In this document: positions 32,035-44,035 of the stretch, one piece after another
Numbering within the stretch: the first letter of the stretch is position 1
Layout of the letters: every line of letters begins with the position of its first letter
The notes under the pieces: model-generated
Told to the model about the DNA's origin: nothing
Databases searched by the model: none
What the model saw: only the letters and a program-made list of their open reading frames with translations
Translations under genes and position numbers: made by a program
DNA from: Eutypella sp. D-1
Taxonomy: Eukaryota > Ascomycota > Sordariomycetes > Xylariales > Diatrypaceae
DNA length: 64,000 nt
NCBI GenBank assembly: GCA_023313575.1
Contig: JAJTTP010000002.1
Location: 496,001 to 560,000, forward strand
Direction: 5' to 3'

Positions 32035-33422
32035 GAGTCTGAGTCTTTTCTTTTTCTTCTTCTTCTTTTTCCGTCTTTCCTCTCTGCCCAGCGACACTAA
32101 GCCCTATAGGATGCAGCGATCCTGGACAAAAACTTGAGTACGTTATGTGTTTTAACAACCTAGACAAAACCGGGATTGCTGACTTACCACCTACTAATAA
32201 CTAACTTCCTATTTACCTATTTGTACTCCATGGTAGGGTAATTATGTAACAGATCTAATTGGGTAAGACGAAAGAAGGAAAAACAGACGAACGCGGTGTT
32301 CACCGACAAACCACATGTCCGGATATTGATGGATAGGATCATGTCATGTAAACTCCCCTTTAACCGCATGTAGCCAATAGAGACGAGTCTAGTTTACAAA
32401 TCGATATTGTAAGAGAGGTAGGTAACCTAGGTATATACTAATGGAGATAAGATTAGGTAGGTAGTCGGTCATTGCGCTTAGGGATAATACTATGGGAAAT
32501 ACTGTGGAAGTAGTCCGGCTAAGTGACTTGATGATAGGTATGGCTATACCCGCTTGTAAAAATAGTTCCGAGGTTGTTATAGGGGCTTTAGCAGAGAAGC
32601 GGTTCTACTATATCCAAGTACAACTAACAGTTCCATCGTTGGATGGAACATATATGCAAGTAGAATACAACTCAACTCAGCCTTACCCACTACCTACCAG
32701 GTGGATAGGTCGGGTAGATATATAACATCGTAAGTCAATCTAGTTAGAACCAGCCAACCTGCAGCCTCGACACCGATACCCCTGAGCAATTGACTATAAC
32801 GATTGAAACATTCTCAGGTTATGCAAGTATGTAGAGGGCATTTATAGATGGAAGTGTTAGATTATAGAGCTCTAAGTACCGGGCCCCCTAAGTACCTACC
32901 TAGGTACCTAGGTACCTAACTACCTAAGCCACTCACTTTTAACCAAATTAGGCAATACTGCAGGCGACTTGGGGGAGTAAATGATGTTCTTTCTTACGGT
33001 TCAAAATGGGACACCGCACACAGGATTTATTAGGCGGGTTTTCAAGCTTTATCAGCCTATCAGCCCATCCATGGATCGAAGTGGGGGGTGGGGTCCTAAG
33101 AAAAGGGCATGTAACTGAGGGCATGTAACTACAGGTAGGTCCTAGGTAACAGTTAGTTGTTACTTGCCTTATAGAGTAAAATAGTTGGTGATTACGAAAC
33201 TTTGCGAAATGCGCCTCCCATCTTCATCTTCTTCTGCCTTACTTACCTACGTCTATATATTCTGAGCTGACCTCGGGAGTAGCCAGCCCTGAAGCTTCTT
33301 CTTCTTCTTCTTTCGACACCCTTACTAGACAACCTTGAAATAGGACTGTCATCAATTCTATCTTTTCGTCAACAACCCCTCCGAGAACAGGTGATCCGTG
33401 AGATCCAACCATCATCATCACC
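32035..33422. other. Divergent promoter region of bna4 and map1
   Basis: 1.4 kb with no gene. It contains a dense ACCT/AGGT palindromic cluster at about 32877-32930 (see repeat entry) and a CTT-repeat tract near 33295-33312. Confidence 0.5.
32877..32930. repeat. ACCT/AGGT palindromic tetramer cluster
   Basis: Overlapping TACCTAGGTA palindromes are repeated in tandem. Similar tracts occur at about 8430-8470, 10860-10905, 36310-36470, 37955-37970, 38598-38635 and 48330-48352, always between genes. Confidence 0.75.
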
Positions 33423-35007
33423 ATGACCGAACCGCCAGCGAAGAAGACATGTCTGGGGATAGACTGCGAGAACGAGGCTGCTTTGCAATGTCCTACCTGC
33501 TTGAAGCTCGGCATTAACGACAGCTATTTCTGTTCCCAGGACTGCTTTAAAAAGAACTGGGTTCGCACACCCCTTTTTCCTCTTTTCCTCTTTTCCTCTT
33601 TTCCTCTTTTCCTCTTCTCCTTCTCTCCCGCTCTCCCACCGAATCAGATTTCTTCATTTTTTTTAAAAAAAAAATAAGAAAAATTGATAATGATGCTAAC
33701 GCATATCTTAACACCTACCACCATTTATAGAATGAGCACAAGGCCATGCATAAGAATGCCCAAGGCAAGACTCAAAATGGTATTCTTCACAACATCATTA
33801 CCCCCAAGGTCGTATCTAAACCTGATCCAGCAACCGGTCTTTACAATCCCTTTCCCGCCTTCTCCTTTACTGGTCCCTTGCGGCCCGTCTACCCCCTGTC
33901 CCCCAAGCGCGAACTGCCCAAGTCCATCGTTCGTCCGGACTATGCCGAGTCCGGTATCCCTAAGAGCGAACGCTTCGTCAACAGGAACAAGTTTGATCTG
34001 CTCGACGCCAAGGGGCAGGAAGCCATGCGCAAAGTCTGTCGGCTGGGGAGAGAGGTTCTGGATATCGTCGCCGCCGAAATAAAGCCGGGTGTCACGACGG
34101 ACTATCTGGACGAGATCTGCCATAATGCTTGCATAGAGCGGGATGTGAGTGAGGCCACAAAGCATCATCTGCCGTGAACCCCCTCTGTCCTCTTCCGTCC
34201 TCTTCCGTAAGATAACCTGTTCGGTCCGCTAACTGTGAATGTTCAAGTCGTACCCTTCCCCTCTAAACTACAACTTTTTCCCCAAGTCTTTCTGCACGTC
34301 GGTCAATGAGGTTATCTGCCACGGCATCCCTGATAAGCGCATACTGCTAGACGGCGACATAATCAACCTTGACGTTAGTTTGTACCACGGTGGATACCAC
34401 TCCGACCTAAACGAGACGTACTACGTCGGAGACAAGGCCAAGGCGGACCCCGACTCGGTCAGGGTAGTCGAGACGGCCCGGGAGTGTCTCGACGAGGCCG
34501 CCAAGCTGATTAAGCCGGGAGCCCTTATCCGGGATTTCGGAAACGCCATCGAGAAACACGCCAAGTCCCGGAACTGCAGCGTTATCAGGACGTACTGCGG
34601 GCACGGGGTGAACTCGCTGTTCCATTGCCCCCCGAACGTGCCGCATTACGGCAAGAACAAGGCGGTCGGCGAGTGCAAGCCAGGCATGACGTTCACGATC
34701 GAACCGATGATTGCGCTGGGCAAGCATCGCGACATCACGTGGCCGGACAACTGGACGAGCACGACAAGCGACGGGAAGAGGACGGCTCAGTTCGGTAAGC
34801 TGGCTCCTGGTTTAACTAGCCATCTATGCTCTTGCCTGCCTGCCATGTATATTTGTACTAATACAATGTGTAGAACACACCTACCTCGTGACGGAGACCG
34901 GTGTAGAGGTATTGACCGCGCGACTCCCTACGTCGCCGGGCGGGCCCGTGCCGATGCCAACGGCGGCTAACGGGACGGAGGGGGCTGAGGCCGACGGCAG
35001 CAAGTAG
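33423..35007 (+). CDS. map1: Methionine aminopeptidase 1
   Basis: Four exons: 33423-33560, 33731-34144, 34248-34794 and 34874-35007, giving 410 residues. The enzyme removes the initiator Met from nascent proteins on ribosomes. The N-terminal zinc domain has the C6H2 set Cys10, Cys15, Cys23, Cys26, Cys37, Cys41, His49 and His53, which is specific to type 1 eukaryotic enzymes. The pita-bread catalytic domain carries the five metal ligands Asp226, Asp237, His303 (CGHGV), Glu336 (TIEPM) and Glu367 (EHTYLVTE). The Glu367 codon is split by the last intron, so correct splicing is needed for activity. Exon 1 ends at a GTTCGC donor. The 3' UTR carries a long (GA)n repeat. Confidence 0.94.
33563..33625 (+). 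repeat. map1: Tandem CTCTTTTCCT repeat in map1 intron 1
   Basis: Four to five imperfect copies of a 10-base pyrimidine unit lie just inside the first intron. They form a pyrimidine tract between the weak donor GTTCGC and the branch region. Confidence 0.8.
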
Positions 35008-35069
35008 TGTGTGAACGTTAATGCCGTGGCGAACAGCGACAACGGTGTGAAGAAGAATTATCGGTGAAA

Positions 35070-35071
35070 GG

Positions 35072-35119
<48 letters not shown>
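35070..35119. repeat. map1: (GA)n microsatellite in the map1 3' UTR
   Basis: About 24 uninterrupted GA units lie 60 bases after the map1 stop codon. Confidence 0.9.
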
Positions 35120-35122
<3 letters not shown>

Positions 35123-36309
35123 TACATGCGACGGATATCCCATTCCCATATTCTACGAGGTGTTCTATTTCTTTCCCACCGTCAACTGGAGGCAGAGGAG
35201 GTGAGGGAAAACAAGCGCGGAGTCGATCGAGCAAATAGAAGGCATATATATAGTCTAAAGTACGCACAGCACTAACTCCCTATCTATTACACAGCAAATT
35301 TTCAAAGATTCAATCTCTGAGCGTCTTTGTTTTTTTTATCACGGTTTCTCAGCCTTCATGCCTTATGCCTCATGTCTTATCCCTTTTTGCAGCGGCCGGC
35401 CTCTTCTAACGCGGTTGCGCGGATCGTCAAAGATGCACATGTTAAAATGTTACTTACTGTCCCCACATTGTAAATCAGGGTCTTGTGTTATCACCTGAGC
35501 TTGCTGGGCAGCTTCCATTTATCTAATCTCCGAAGTGGACTAATAACAGTCAAGTCGTTGAGATGATGGTCGAAGTACCCTCCTTGCTAGTTGACCCACA
35601 TCCATAACCTCGACGACGCTAACGGGTACATGTTGGGATGGAGAGCACAAGCACATGGGAATTGAGAAAGTACTTCCAATAGCCCTGCCAGCTGGCTGGC
35701 TGACCAACCTCCTCCACCTAAAAACCTCAAAAAAAAGTTCGTTCCTCCTCAATCGATGGATGCCCTCTGACGTTACCGTTACCAGGTCAGGTTAGCTCCG
35801 AGTTAGCTAGGTTATGTAGCTAGACTCAAATTCTTCCCACCTTCGAGCTCTCTCCCTCTCGATAACGCAGCCAGCAGCAGCAGCACCGCACCGCAGGAAC
35901 CGACGTACCGACCGACGCACCACACGACTCGGACGGAAAAAAGGCAAGCACAATCCACGAGATACATATATATGAAGACAGTCAATAAAACCCCGAGTCG
36001 TATAACCCGCTGCTACCTCCAGGGTTTATCATCTTCAGCTGATCATCTAGACTTACTTCATCTTTTTCTTTTTCCTTTTGCGCATCACCACCAGCACCAG
36101 CACCATCACAACAGCTGCACGTCACCTCCACCTCCACCTCCACATAACCACACAGCCAAAAATCTGCCAATACCCGACAGCAGCATAACGGTGAGGTTTC
36201 TTTTTCTCCCGCCTGTACCGCAGTCGCAACTTTTGGAATCGAGCGGATAAGGAACCTTGGAAGACAGCCCGACATAGATTAATAGCTCCCCTTTTTAACT
36301 CCTACAACA

Positions 36310-36470
36310 TACCTAGGTACCTTGAGTACATACCTACCTGCATACCTGCATACCTGCATACCTCCTACCTAGGTACCTCTTTTCACTGAGCAACTCACCG
36401 GTCCTACATAAAGGTGGAGTTGAGTACCTACTGCAGTACCTACCTAGGTACCTAAGTAGATAGATACCTA
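36310..36470. repeat. ACCT/AGGT palindromic cluster upstream of erv14
   Basis: CCTAGGTACCT blocks occur three times, with tandem CATACCTG units between them. The whole lies 350-500 bases before the erv14 ATG. Confidence 0.7.
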
Positions 36471-36826
36471 CTGCCCCCAGCTGCATTTTAGGGAGGGCAT
36501 TTTATCGCCAGCTCCGGCCAAGCACGCAAATTCGACCCCGTCCGCCCACTTCGTCTATATCGCCTACAATACAACAACACTTGTCTTGTACGGCTTGTCG
36601 GTCTCGGTTTTTATTTTCTACCGCAACCTTCAATTAATTTTGTCTTAACCTGTCTTCTGTCTTCTGTCCTCTGTTCTCTCTACCTTCTATCTCGCGTACA
36701 CCTCAATCCGAACTATTATCTCGTACAGCGGCAGCCTCACCGATCGGACCAAAAATCTCCTCAATTCCCCCCAAAGCCGACTTCCTATAGAACCTGAGAA
36801 GAAGAAGAAGAAGAAGAACAGCCAAG

Positions 36827-37737
36827 ATGTCGGGCGAGGCGTGGTTATACCTCTTCGCCGTGCTTATAAATGCCGTCAACCTATTCCTCCAAGTCTTCTT
36901 TACTATTATGTACAGCGATCTCGAATGGTACGTCTACTCATTGCTTTTCTATCCACTCCTACGCCCACAGCAAACCTATCGCATGCATTCCAAGGTTATA
37001 GGCGGCAGGGCTTCCTAGACATGTGACGTGACGGCCCTATCCCGCTCTGCCAATTTTTGGTTATTTTTATTTTCCCAATAAAGCGGCAAAGCCACTACAC
37101 CCTCATCCATCTACGTCATCGCTCCCGGACAGCCCGTTCCGTCCCCCCAACAAACCCTGGATCCCGGTGGTTCATCCCCCTGTTTGTGCTCGAGCTTTTC
37201 AGCTAACGAATGTTAAACCTGGCATAGTGACTATATCAACCCTATCGACCTTTGCAACCGCCTCAACACCTACATCATCCCGGAAGCCGCCGTGCACGGT
37301 TTCCTGACCTTCCTGTTCTTGATCAACGGGTACTGGCTGGCGCTGGTCCTCAACCTGCCTCTCCTGGCCTGGAACGTAAAGAAGTACGTCGAGAATGTGC
37401 CTCAGTCGCCCACGAGGCCTGAGAAGTTTACGAAACCAACCCTTTCCAAGCTTGAGTGCTTCTCGAGAAGTCTACGGGACTAACATAGGACTTTGCCTAG
37501 GATTGTCGAGAACACACACCTCCTCGACGCCACTGAGATTTTCAGGAAGTTAAATGTTCACAAGAAGGTGCGCGCTACATGCATGGCTTTACTCGTTCAT
37601 GTGTATCGTTGGTGGGCCGTTTTCATACTGACTTGCCATGGTAGGAATCCTTCATCAAACTCGGCTTCCACCTGGTCATGTTCTTCTTCTACCTGTACAG
37701 CATGATCGTCGCTCTCATCAGGGACGAGACCAAGTAA
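36827..37737 (+). CDS. erv14: Cornichon-family ER cargo receptor Erv14
   Basis: Four exons: 36827-36927, 37228-37383, 37501-37567 and 37645-37737, giving 138 residues, exactly the length of yeast Erv14. It is a three-helix membrane protein that selects transmembrane cargo into COPII vesicles at ER exit sites. The family signature is assembled over intron 1 ([14 protein letters not shown], where the Cys codon is split). The loop after helix 1 is followed by a helix with [16 protein letters not shown], the COPII-interacting stretch before [13 protein letters not shown], and the last helix [16 protein letters not shown]. The intron branch points are clear (for example CTAAC at 37490). A (GAA)n tract immediately precedes the start. 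Confidence 0.95.
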
Positions 37738-38937
37738 AGAAAAGAACGGCAATCGCCACCGCCAGGAGAACCTTGGCAGATATGGCTCAGCACTGTGGGA
37801 CGCAGGCTCTCGAGCCTACACACGAGAGGGCCGGTTCGGCAAACTAGAAGTATATTGGACGTTCGACGGAAAAGCCAAACACGATTCGGGCGATTCCTAG
37901 AGTTGCTCTCACGAGGAGTAGGCCATCAAAGTGTTTGGGGGGAGAGAATGATGGGGACTACCTAGGTAGACGGGTGAAGGGGGTGGATGGAAGATGACAT
38001 ATTGGGGCACGGGTAGTGATAATGGGACGCTGCACGGCTCAAGGGTCGATTGCACGTTGTCAACTGTTAGCGGTGGCCATGTGATTGATGATTAATGGCG
38101 TCGAGGTTACCGGCAACCGGGCCATGCGATATCGTGGCTCGGTCGGGGGCGGCCAGGGGAGTTCGAGCGTTCGGCGGAGTTTTCCAAGGGTTTGCGCAGC
38201 AGACAAGACTTTTGTTGTCGTTGTCGTATAAGCCTGCTGCTAACTCCCGTCCCGTCTGAAGAACATGACGACGGCGGCGGCGGTAGTGTTTATAAGTTGG
38301 CCAGTTGGTTGGTCGTGTGTGTGTGGTGGTGTTGAAGATGTAAGAAGTAACGAAATTTCGAATAATAATACCCCCAAGCCAAAGCCAGACCCCTAAAACA
38401 CTGCATGCGCATACATTTTCATCAAGAGGTATCAAGATATCTAACTATACCTTGCAGCTGCCAACAAGCTATGCTTGAATATAAAATATATTATGTAATT
38501 ATTTCATATCTTACCTACTATGAGTGCCACAGTGACACAGTGCCGACAATCAAATTCCCACCTAAAAGCATGTGGTGGGTCCTCTTCCACATACCTACAT
38601 ATATCCATAGGTAGGTACCTCACTGAGTAAAGTACCTTTGCAGCTACACGCGCTTATCGAGGCCCTGCGGGTACCCACCCGGGCAGGTATCTAAGCTCTA
38701 CCTGGTACTGTACCAGGCAGGTACTACAGAATATCCCCCAGATTGGAAATAAGCGCGACGGGACCTGCCTTCCTATAAAAAGTTACGGGAAGTACATTTT
38801 ATGCAATTCCAAGTTTGAACACTTTTTGGGGGAAATATTTCCTTATCGGGCCCGATCTCTTTTCCTTTCAACTTTCCTCTCAACTAAAACTACAACTTCA
38901 AAAGAATACCCGCGAAAGCCCGCGAAAGTCCGCGAAA
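37738..38937. other. Intergenic and prp17 promoter (1.2 kb)
   Basis: No gene is supported. ACCT/AGGT motifs occur at about 37959 and 38598-38640. A TATAAAAAG element lies at 38774, and a threefold CCGCGAAAG repeat is at the ATG. Confidence 0.5.
38774..38782 (+). promoter_or_regulatory. prp17: TATA-like element of prp17
   Basis: TATAAAAAG lies 164 bases before the chosen ATG, with an A/C-rich leader after it. The call is based on motif and spacing only. Confidence 0.4.
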
Positions 38938-40644
38938 ATGGCCGACTTCACGCAATACCCGGCCAACATGGCACCTCAAGATGCCCTCATCCTACGAGAA
39001 GAAGCCGGGCCTGAACACGCCGTCGTCCCGTATTCCGGCGAGGAGCTTGCCCGTACCAAACTCGGCCCTTCAAATCCGTTCAAGGATGAGGCGAACTCGT
39101 TAAAGCGCAAGAACGTCCTGACGGGACACGCCGAAGAAACATACGTCAGCGAACATACCTTTCGTAGTAAACATCGAGCGATTGAACGGAAAGGCGGTCC
39201 CGAGCGTGAATACCAGTCATCCGCTGCCATCAAGGCCGAGGCCAAGGCATTGAGGGCTACTAGGGAGAAGAAGGGAGATGCCACTATCGCGGACGGCGAT
39301 GGCGCATATGTTGGGCCCTGGGCGAAATACAAGCGCGACGAATACGAGGAGGTTCAACCCGAAGAGCTCGCCTCCGACGAAGAATACGAATACGTTTACG
39401 AGGATGACGACGACGACAAGGACGTTGTTCCTAGCGGTACTGTCGTGTCCGCCCCTGCGCCTGCGCTGGAGAGGAGGAAGGAGGTCGAGGAGTTAGGCGA
39501 CGAGACTACCACTTTCCACGGCACCGACATATACGATTACCAGGGACGTACTTATATGCATGTTCCTCAGGATCTCGATATCGACCTGCGCAAGGAAGTG
39601 GGAGGCGTCACCAACTTTATCCCCAAGAAGCTGATACATACCTGGAAGAATCACGGCGGAAAAGCTGTCACCGCCTTGCGCTTCTTCCCCGACGCCGGCC
39701 ACCTGCTCCTCTCCGCCGGCGCCGACAACACCGTCAAGATATGGGATGTCTACCACCAGAGGGAGTTGTTGCGCACCTACTCCGGCCATTCCAAGGCCGT
39801 ATCCGATATCAGCTTCAACAATGCCGGTACCCAGTTCCTGTCCGCCTCCTACGATCGTATGATGAAACTCTGGGATACCGAGACAGGCGCCTGCATTACC
39901 AAATTCACCACCGGCAAGACCCCCCACGTCATCAAGTTCAACCCGGCCCCCGAGCATTCTCACGAATTCCTTGCCGGCATGTCCGACAAGAAGATCGTCC
40001 AGTTCGACACCCGAGCCCCCTCATCTTCCCCGATTCAGGAGTACGATCACCATCTAAACGGTATGTCACGCAATCTTCACTTTTTGCTATAGCACTCACC
40101 TAGGCAGATTACCTAGGCAAGATTTAATTATATAATCCCATACAATGCTAACATCATACCAGCCATCAACACCATCACCTTCGTCGACGACAACCGCCGT
40201 TTCATGACCACGTCCGACGACAAGTCCCTAAGGGTCTGGGATTACCAGATCCCCGTCCCCATCAAATACATCGCCGAGCCCTACATGTACCCGATGACGC
40301 GCGCCACGCTGCATCCCTCGGGCAAGTACGTCGCCTACCAGAGCTCCGACAACCAAATCGTCGTCTACGGCGCGACCGACAAGTTCCGCCAGAACCGGAA
40401 GAAGAGCTACCGCGGCCACAACAACGCCGGCACCGCCATCGACGTCGCCTGCAGCCCCGACGGCCAGTTCCTCGCCAGCGGCGACTCCCAGGGCTACGTC
40501 TGCTTCTGGGACTGGAAGACCTGCAAGATGTACCACAAGCTGCAGGCCGGCGACCAGGCCATCAACTGCGTCCAGTGGCACCCCCAGGAGACCAGCAAGG
40601 TCGTCGCTGCTGGCATGGACGGCATCATCAGGTATTGGGACTAA
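38938..40644 (+). CDS. prp17: Pre-mRNA splicing factor Prp17/Cdc40 (WD40)
   Basis: Two exons, 38938-40060 and 40163-40644, give 534 residues. The protein is a second-step splicing factor of the activated spliceosome. The N-terminal ~230 residues are charged and mostly disordered, with FHGTDIYDYQGRTYM and FIPKKLIHTW, which are conserved in Prp17. Seven WD40 units then form a propeller; good WD ends are KIWD, KLWD, RVWD, CFWD and RYWD. The intron has a GTATGT donor and a GCTAAC branch point. The start at 38938 gives the usual MADF-like N-terminus. An in-frame ATG at 38815 would add 41 basic residues and is more likely in the leader. A 10-base unit CCGCGAAAG(C/T) is repeated three times up to the ATG. 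Confidence 0.93.
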
Positions 40645-43600
40645 GGAAAATACCATGGTATGGTCTTCTTGGTTTTAAAAACACACATTTGCATTTGAGG
40701 ATTGGGAGGTTCAACTCTGGCGCATGGGATGGGGACCGGGGGTGTATGGCGCAGCGCGTACGACAGCATCACGAGATACCAATATCATCAGCACATCGAA
40801 TGAATACTGCTTATTCTCAGTTACATCTCTTTTACCCAGGTGTGCATACGTGTACATCTGAGACAGTGCTGCTATCTTGGAGGATGTCGCGGGTCAATCT
40901 ATGCGCCCTTTCTAACTAAGTCGATGGTTCGCGCGGAGAGAGGCAGCCAGTGTCTGGTTGAAAACCACGATCTCTGCGGGAGACGACAGCTCGACATTTC
41001 ATGGGGCGGGCCACGTCCTCTTTCATTCCATGGGCTTGGGGATGGGGGCCTTAGAAAGCCAACGACTGCATTCATCAACCATGGCGCCGTGAACTACACA
41101 GTAACTCGTCCAGGCGCATGGCCAAGCGAGACTTTAGGGCACGCTACCGTTCAGATATAAATTCCCATGACGTCCTCTTTTGTGGCGTCTGACTCTATCC
41201 CATCCGCGGACCCGAGATGGGAGTTAAGCGGCGGTGCAAGTCGCCGTATCTTCCTTCTCTTCCACAAGACCTACGAGCACCCCTCTAGGCTGCTATGGCT
41301 TACATTCAAATTTAACGAGGACATGCTGTTTACACTTAGTCGAGAGGAAACACATTAGGAGTTGTCGGCGTTGTGTCTGTGAAGTGAGAAGCGACTGTTC
41401 AGCCCCAAGCGACATGGTCATGGGAACGTGCGCCCGCGGGGATATCGGTTGGGCACAACATGAACCATGGCTTCATTCAGCCGAACTGCATCGAGGTCAA
41501 TGGAGCGAGATCAGGCACGCAATTTCCTTGGATACAGAACGCCGTAGGCGCCGATCGGGCGTATAAGGTGCGTCAACCTGTGTAATATTGACATAGATAG
41601 ATTACATAGATATACCACGCTGCATATAAAGAGAAGCCCGGGAAGGGACACTCGAATGCATAGCATAGCATAACTGCAATTGTTCCTCGTATATTAGACT
41701 CGAGACTTCGCGGATGTTGGAACCGCTGCTCTTCGTGATACATACATATATACATCTGACGCCCGCTTTTTCACGAGCTTTGTCTGACTGATATGGGTGG
41801 CACGGCAGCTTGTTCTAAATCGGATGATATATATATCTTGCCATGATATGTTAGTTCCACCGCGTTAGTACTGGATACGTCGATCCATCCACCCGATTCC
41901 CCTGTCTTCATCCATTCTTCGCTACCACAGTTATCTGCTACCGCAATCTGTAGTGATTCATCGCATTGAGCTTTATCGGTCATAACTGCCTAGGGACGCA
42001 GAGTTAGGTCATAGGATATCCAGACCAAATACTTTTGGAAACCCCTAATCATTGTTTAGTGACTGGGCTCTGATCCGTCCAAGGACTATATGTCTACATT
42101 CACAGCGGTATTTACCTTCTTATTTGTTTGTTTGTCATGTTCAGACGGCCGAGTACTTAGGTAGGTAAGTAGGTTGGTATTTAACAGGTGAATCACACAC
42201 CTGTCTGGTCTCTCTGGCTTTCCTTTCCTAGCCCGCATCTCGCTGTGTCGTGTACTTACTCCCTTGCCTCCCCTATTTCTGGCCCCAACGGACTCGAGAT
42301 TATCTGTCGACAGGATCGTGGAGATATAATCACGAAGACCGAAACCTGGTATTGCTCCAAAACATCACATCACGCACCTGGTAACACCGAACATATCAAC
42401 AGCTCCATTCTCAACCAGACAGCAAACTCGTCACGAGCTAGGATAGCACACGATGTTCGTCCTCTCGCCTACGCCACTGATCCCGGCGCATCCCGGACCC
42501 GCCGTCGTCGTCATCGCGCCCGCTGTCCCAGTCATGCCCGTGATCTTCGTCATCCCTGCTGCGCCGCTAGGTACGGTGCCCCCACCATCGACGTCTTCGG
42601 TTGTGGTCACACATTCTGTTACTATATCGTGATCTGTGCCGATCTACTTCCTAGCTGCGCTGGGCGGGCTGGCGAACGGTCTTCCGAGATGGCTGGCGTC
42701 TTGCCGACTTTTTCGCTTGTTGGTTCGGCGTGGGCACTGCCGCGTTAGAAAAGAGTCTTGATGAACGCTTATGCAATCAGGCAAGCTACGCATGTATGAG
42801 GGTTGCCGTTATGCTTTTGGTCGGACAACACATCCTAGGTCAAACACTAGTAACGTGGGAAGAGGGTAGAGAGCTGTGTCTTTGTCTATATCTAATCGCC
42901 TCTCTTCTTCAAGAAAGCACCGTTTAGTTTCCAGCATTTGGCAGATATCACTTATGCATGTCACAAGGCCCTTGTCACTGTTCAAAGCTCACACTCCCGC
43001 GCTTCCGGTATCACTGGAGCCGTCAGCGAATGTCGCCACGTCCAGCCATAAGGCGTTACCTCTTACGATAGATGTCATTCTTTCACATTAGCTGGTATGG
43101 TTGTGAGAGACGTGGATACGAATTGATTGGCGCGCGCCGGCTACTGGGCAATCATGTCGTAACAAGCCGCCATCACGTCATCTGTTAGGTACTCGTGATG
43201 TGCTCAGAGATGACAATTGAGCCTCGCGCCAAGTATGCGATAAGACGAGTGCATCTCCTTTTCCGCGACAGCAAATCGCAGTGAGGCCTTTTCGAATTGA
43301 GGCTCTACGGTAGACTAACCATGGAGTCATGTACGCCGCGTCTGCCGTCATGGTGGAAAACGGGTAGCTGGGCCGAAATTAACGACGGAGCGCGAAGTAT
43401 AATGCAATATCATCCAGCCCCCCTACGCCAACCCAGGCGAGATTTTGATTCCTCTTTTTTTTCTAGAGTTCTTGGATTCGGCTCAAAGTCATGCCCCTCG
43501 GGCTATGTGCCTGAATCTGGGCCCCTTGCGTAGTAGCTCGAGGCCTGCGCCCCTGGTCTAGCGATGCCCAGACACTAGATTTGGAGATCATCGCGTGCCA

Positions 43601-44035
43601 TCACCGCTTTTCTCGGCGTATCGATCCTCCAGCCCAGGTAACCTTGCGGGGTAAACAGGCCGGACGACCATATCAGGGGTATATCATCTCCACAATGGCT
43701 ATAGGACCCCCTGCTGAGCCGACTGGGCGAAGACAACAACCGGTACCACTAATTATTGGTCACGTCATCATAACCCGCTGCGTCGCGACCCGCCGTCTCC
43801 AATGCCCCCCGAGGCTAGACGGTTTACACGAGCAGCGGGAAAACGTCGTGGCATCGATGGCGCTCACGGGGTAAATGCGGCCGAAGTGTAATATCCGCGA
43901 CCCGTCCGCGTCAATGCGCCTTTGGAAGGCAATGCATCCCATAAGTATGTGCTCCTCTTGTCAGTCCCGCCCACCGAGGGCCAGCTTTGGGTCATCGGTG
44001 AAGAAGACGTCGCAGAAGCAAGTGCCTTAACAGTC
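40645..44035. other. Gene-poor stretch between prp17 and the lyase (3.4 kb)
   Basis: No gene is convincing on either strand. Several frames of 60-190 codons exist, but none has family resemblance. The best candidate by codon bias is a 59-codon frame at 42453-42632 (separate entry). A CAGG/AGGT motif occurs near 42160. The stretch may hold a lineage-specific gene, a long noncoding RNA or a decayed gene. Confidence 0.4.
42453..42632 (+). CDS. Possible short ORF, Val/Pro-rich (59 aa), doubtful
   Basis: A 59-codon frame from ATG to TGA with strongly C/G-ending codons encodes a hydrophobic Val/Pro/Ala-rich peptide (MFVLSPTPLIPAHPGPAVVV at the start). The complementary strand is also open and would read as a Thr/Gly-rich peptide, so the bias may come from base composition only. 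A donor-like GTACGG at about 42572 would allow a spliced form. No family is recognised. Confidence 0.2.
   Translation: MFVLSPTPLIPAHPGPAVVVIAPAVPVMPVIFVIPAAPLGTVPPPSTSSVVVTHSVTIS

Larger units (their letters stand above)
35008..36826. other. Intergenic, map1 3' flank and erv14 promoter (1.8 kb)
   Basis: No gene is convincing. It contains the GA repeat, a CAG/CAC-rich tract (35868-35900, 36085-36160), many ACCT/AGGT units at 36310-36470 and a (GAA)n run just before the erv14 ATG. The length and pyrimidine richness fit a long 5' UTR. Confidence 0.45.

Noticed and set aside
38815..38937. Upstream ATG as the true prp17 start
   Set aside because: The 38938 start matches the usual Prp17 N-terminus, and the upstream part looks like leader; kept only as a finding.
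42188..42748. 186-codon plus-strand frame
   Set aside because: It has mixed codon use and many Arg/His/Cys, as in frame-shifted GC-rich DNA. The 42453 frame inside it is more coding-like, but also doubtful.
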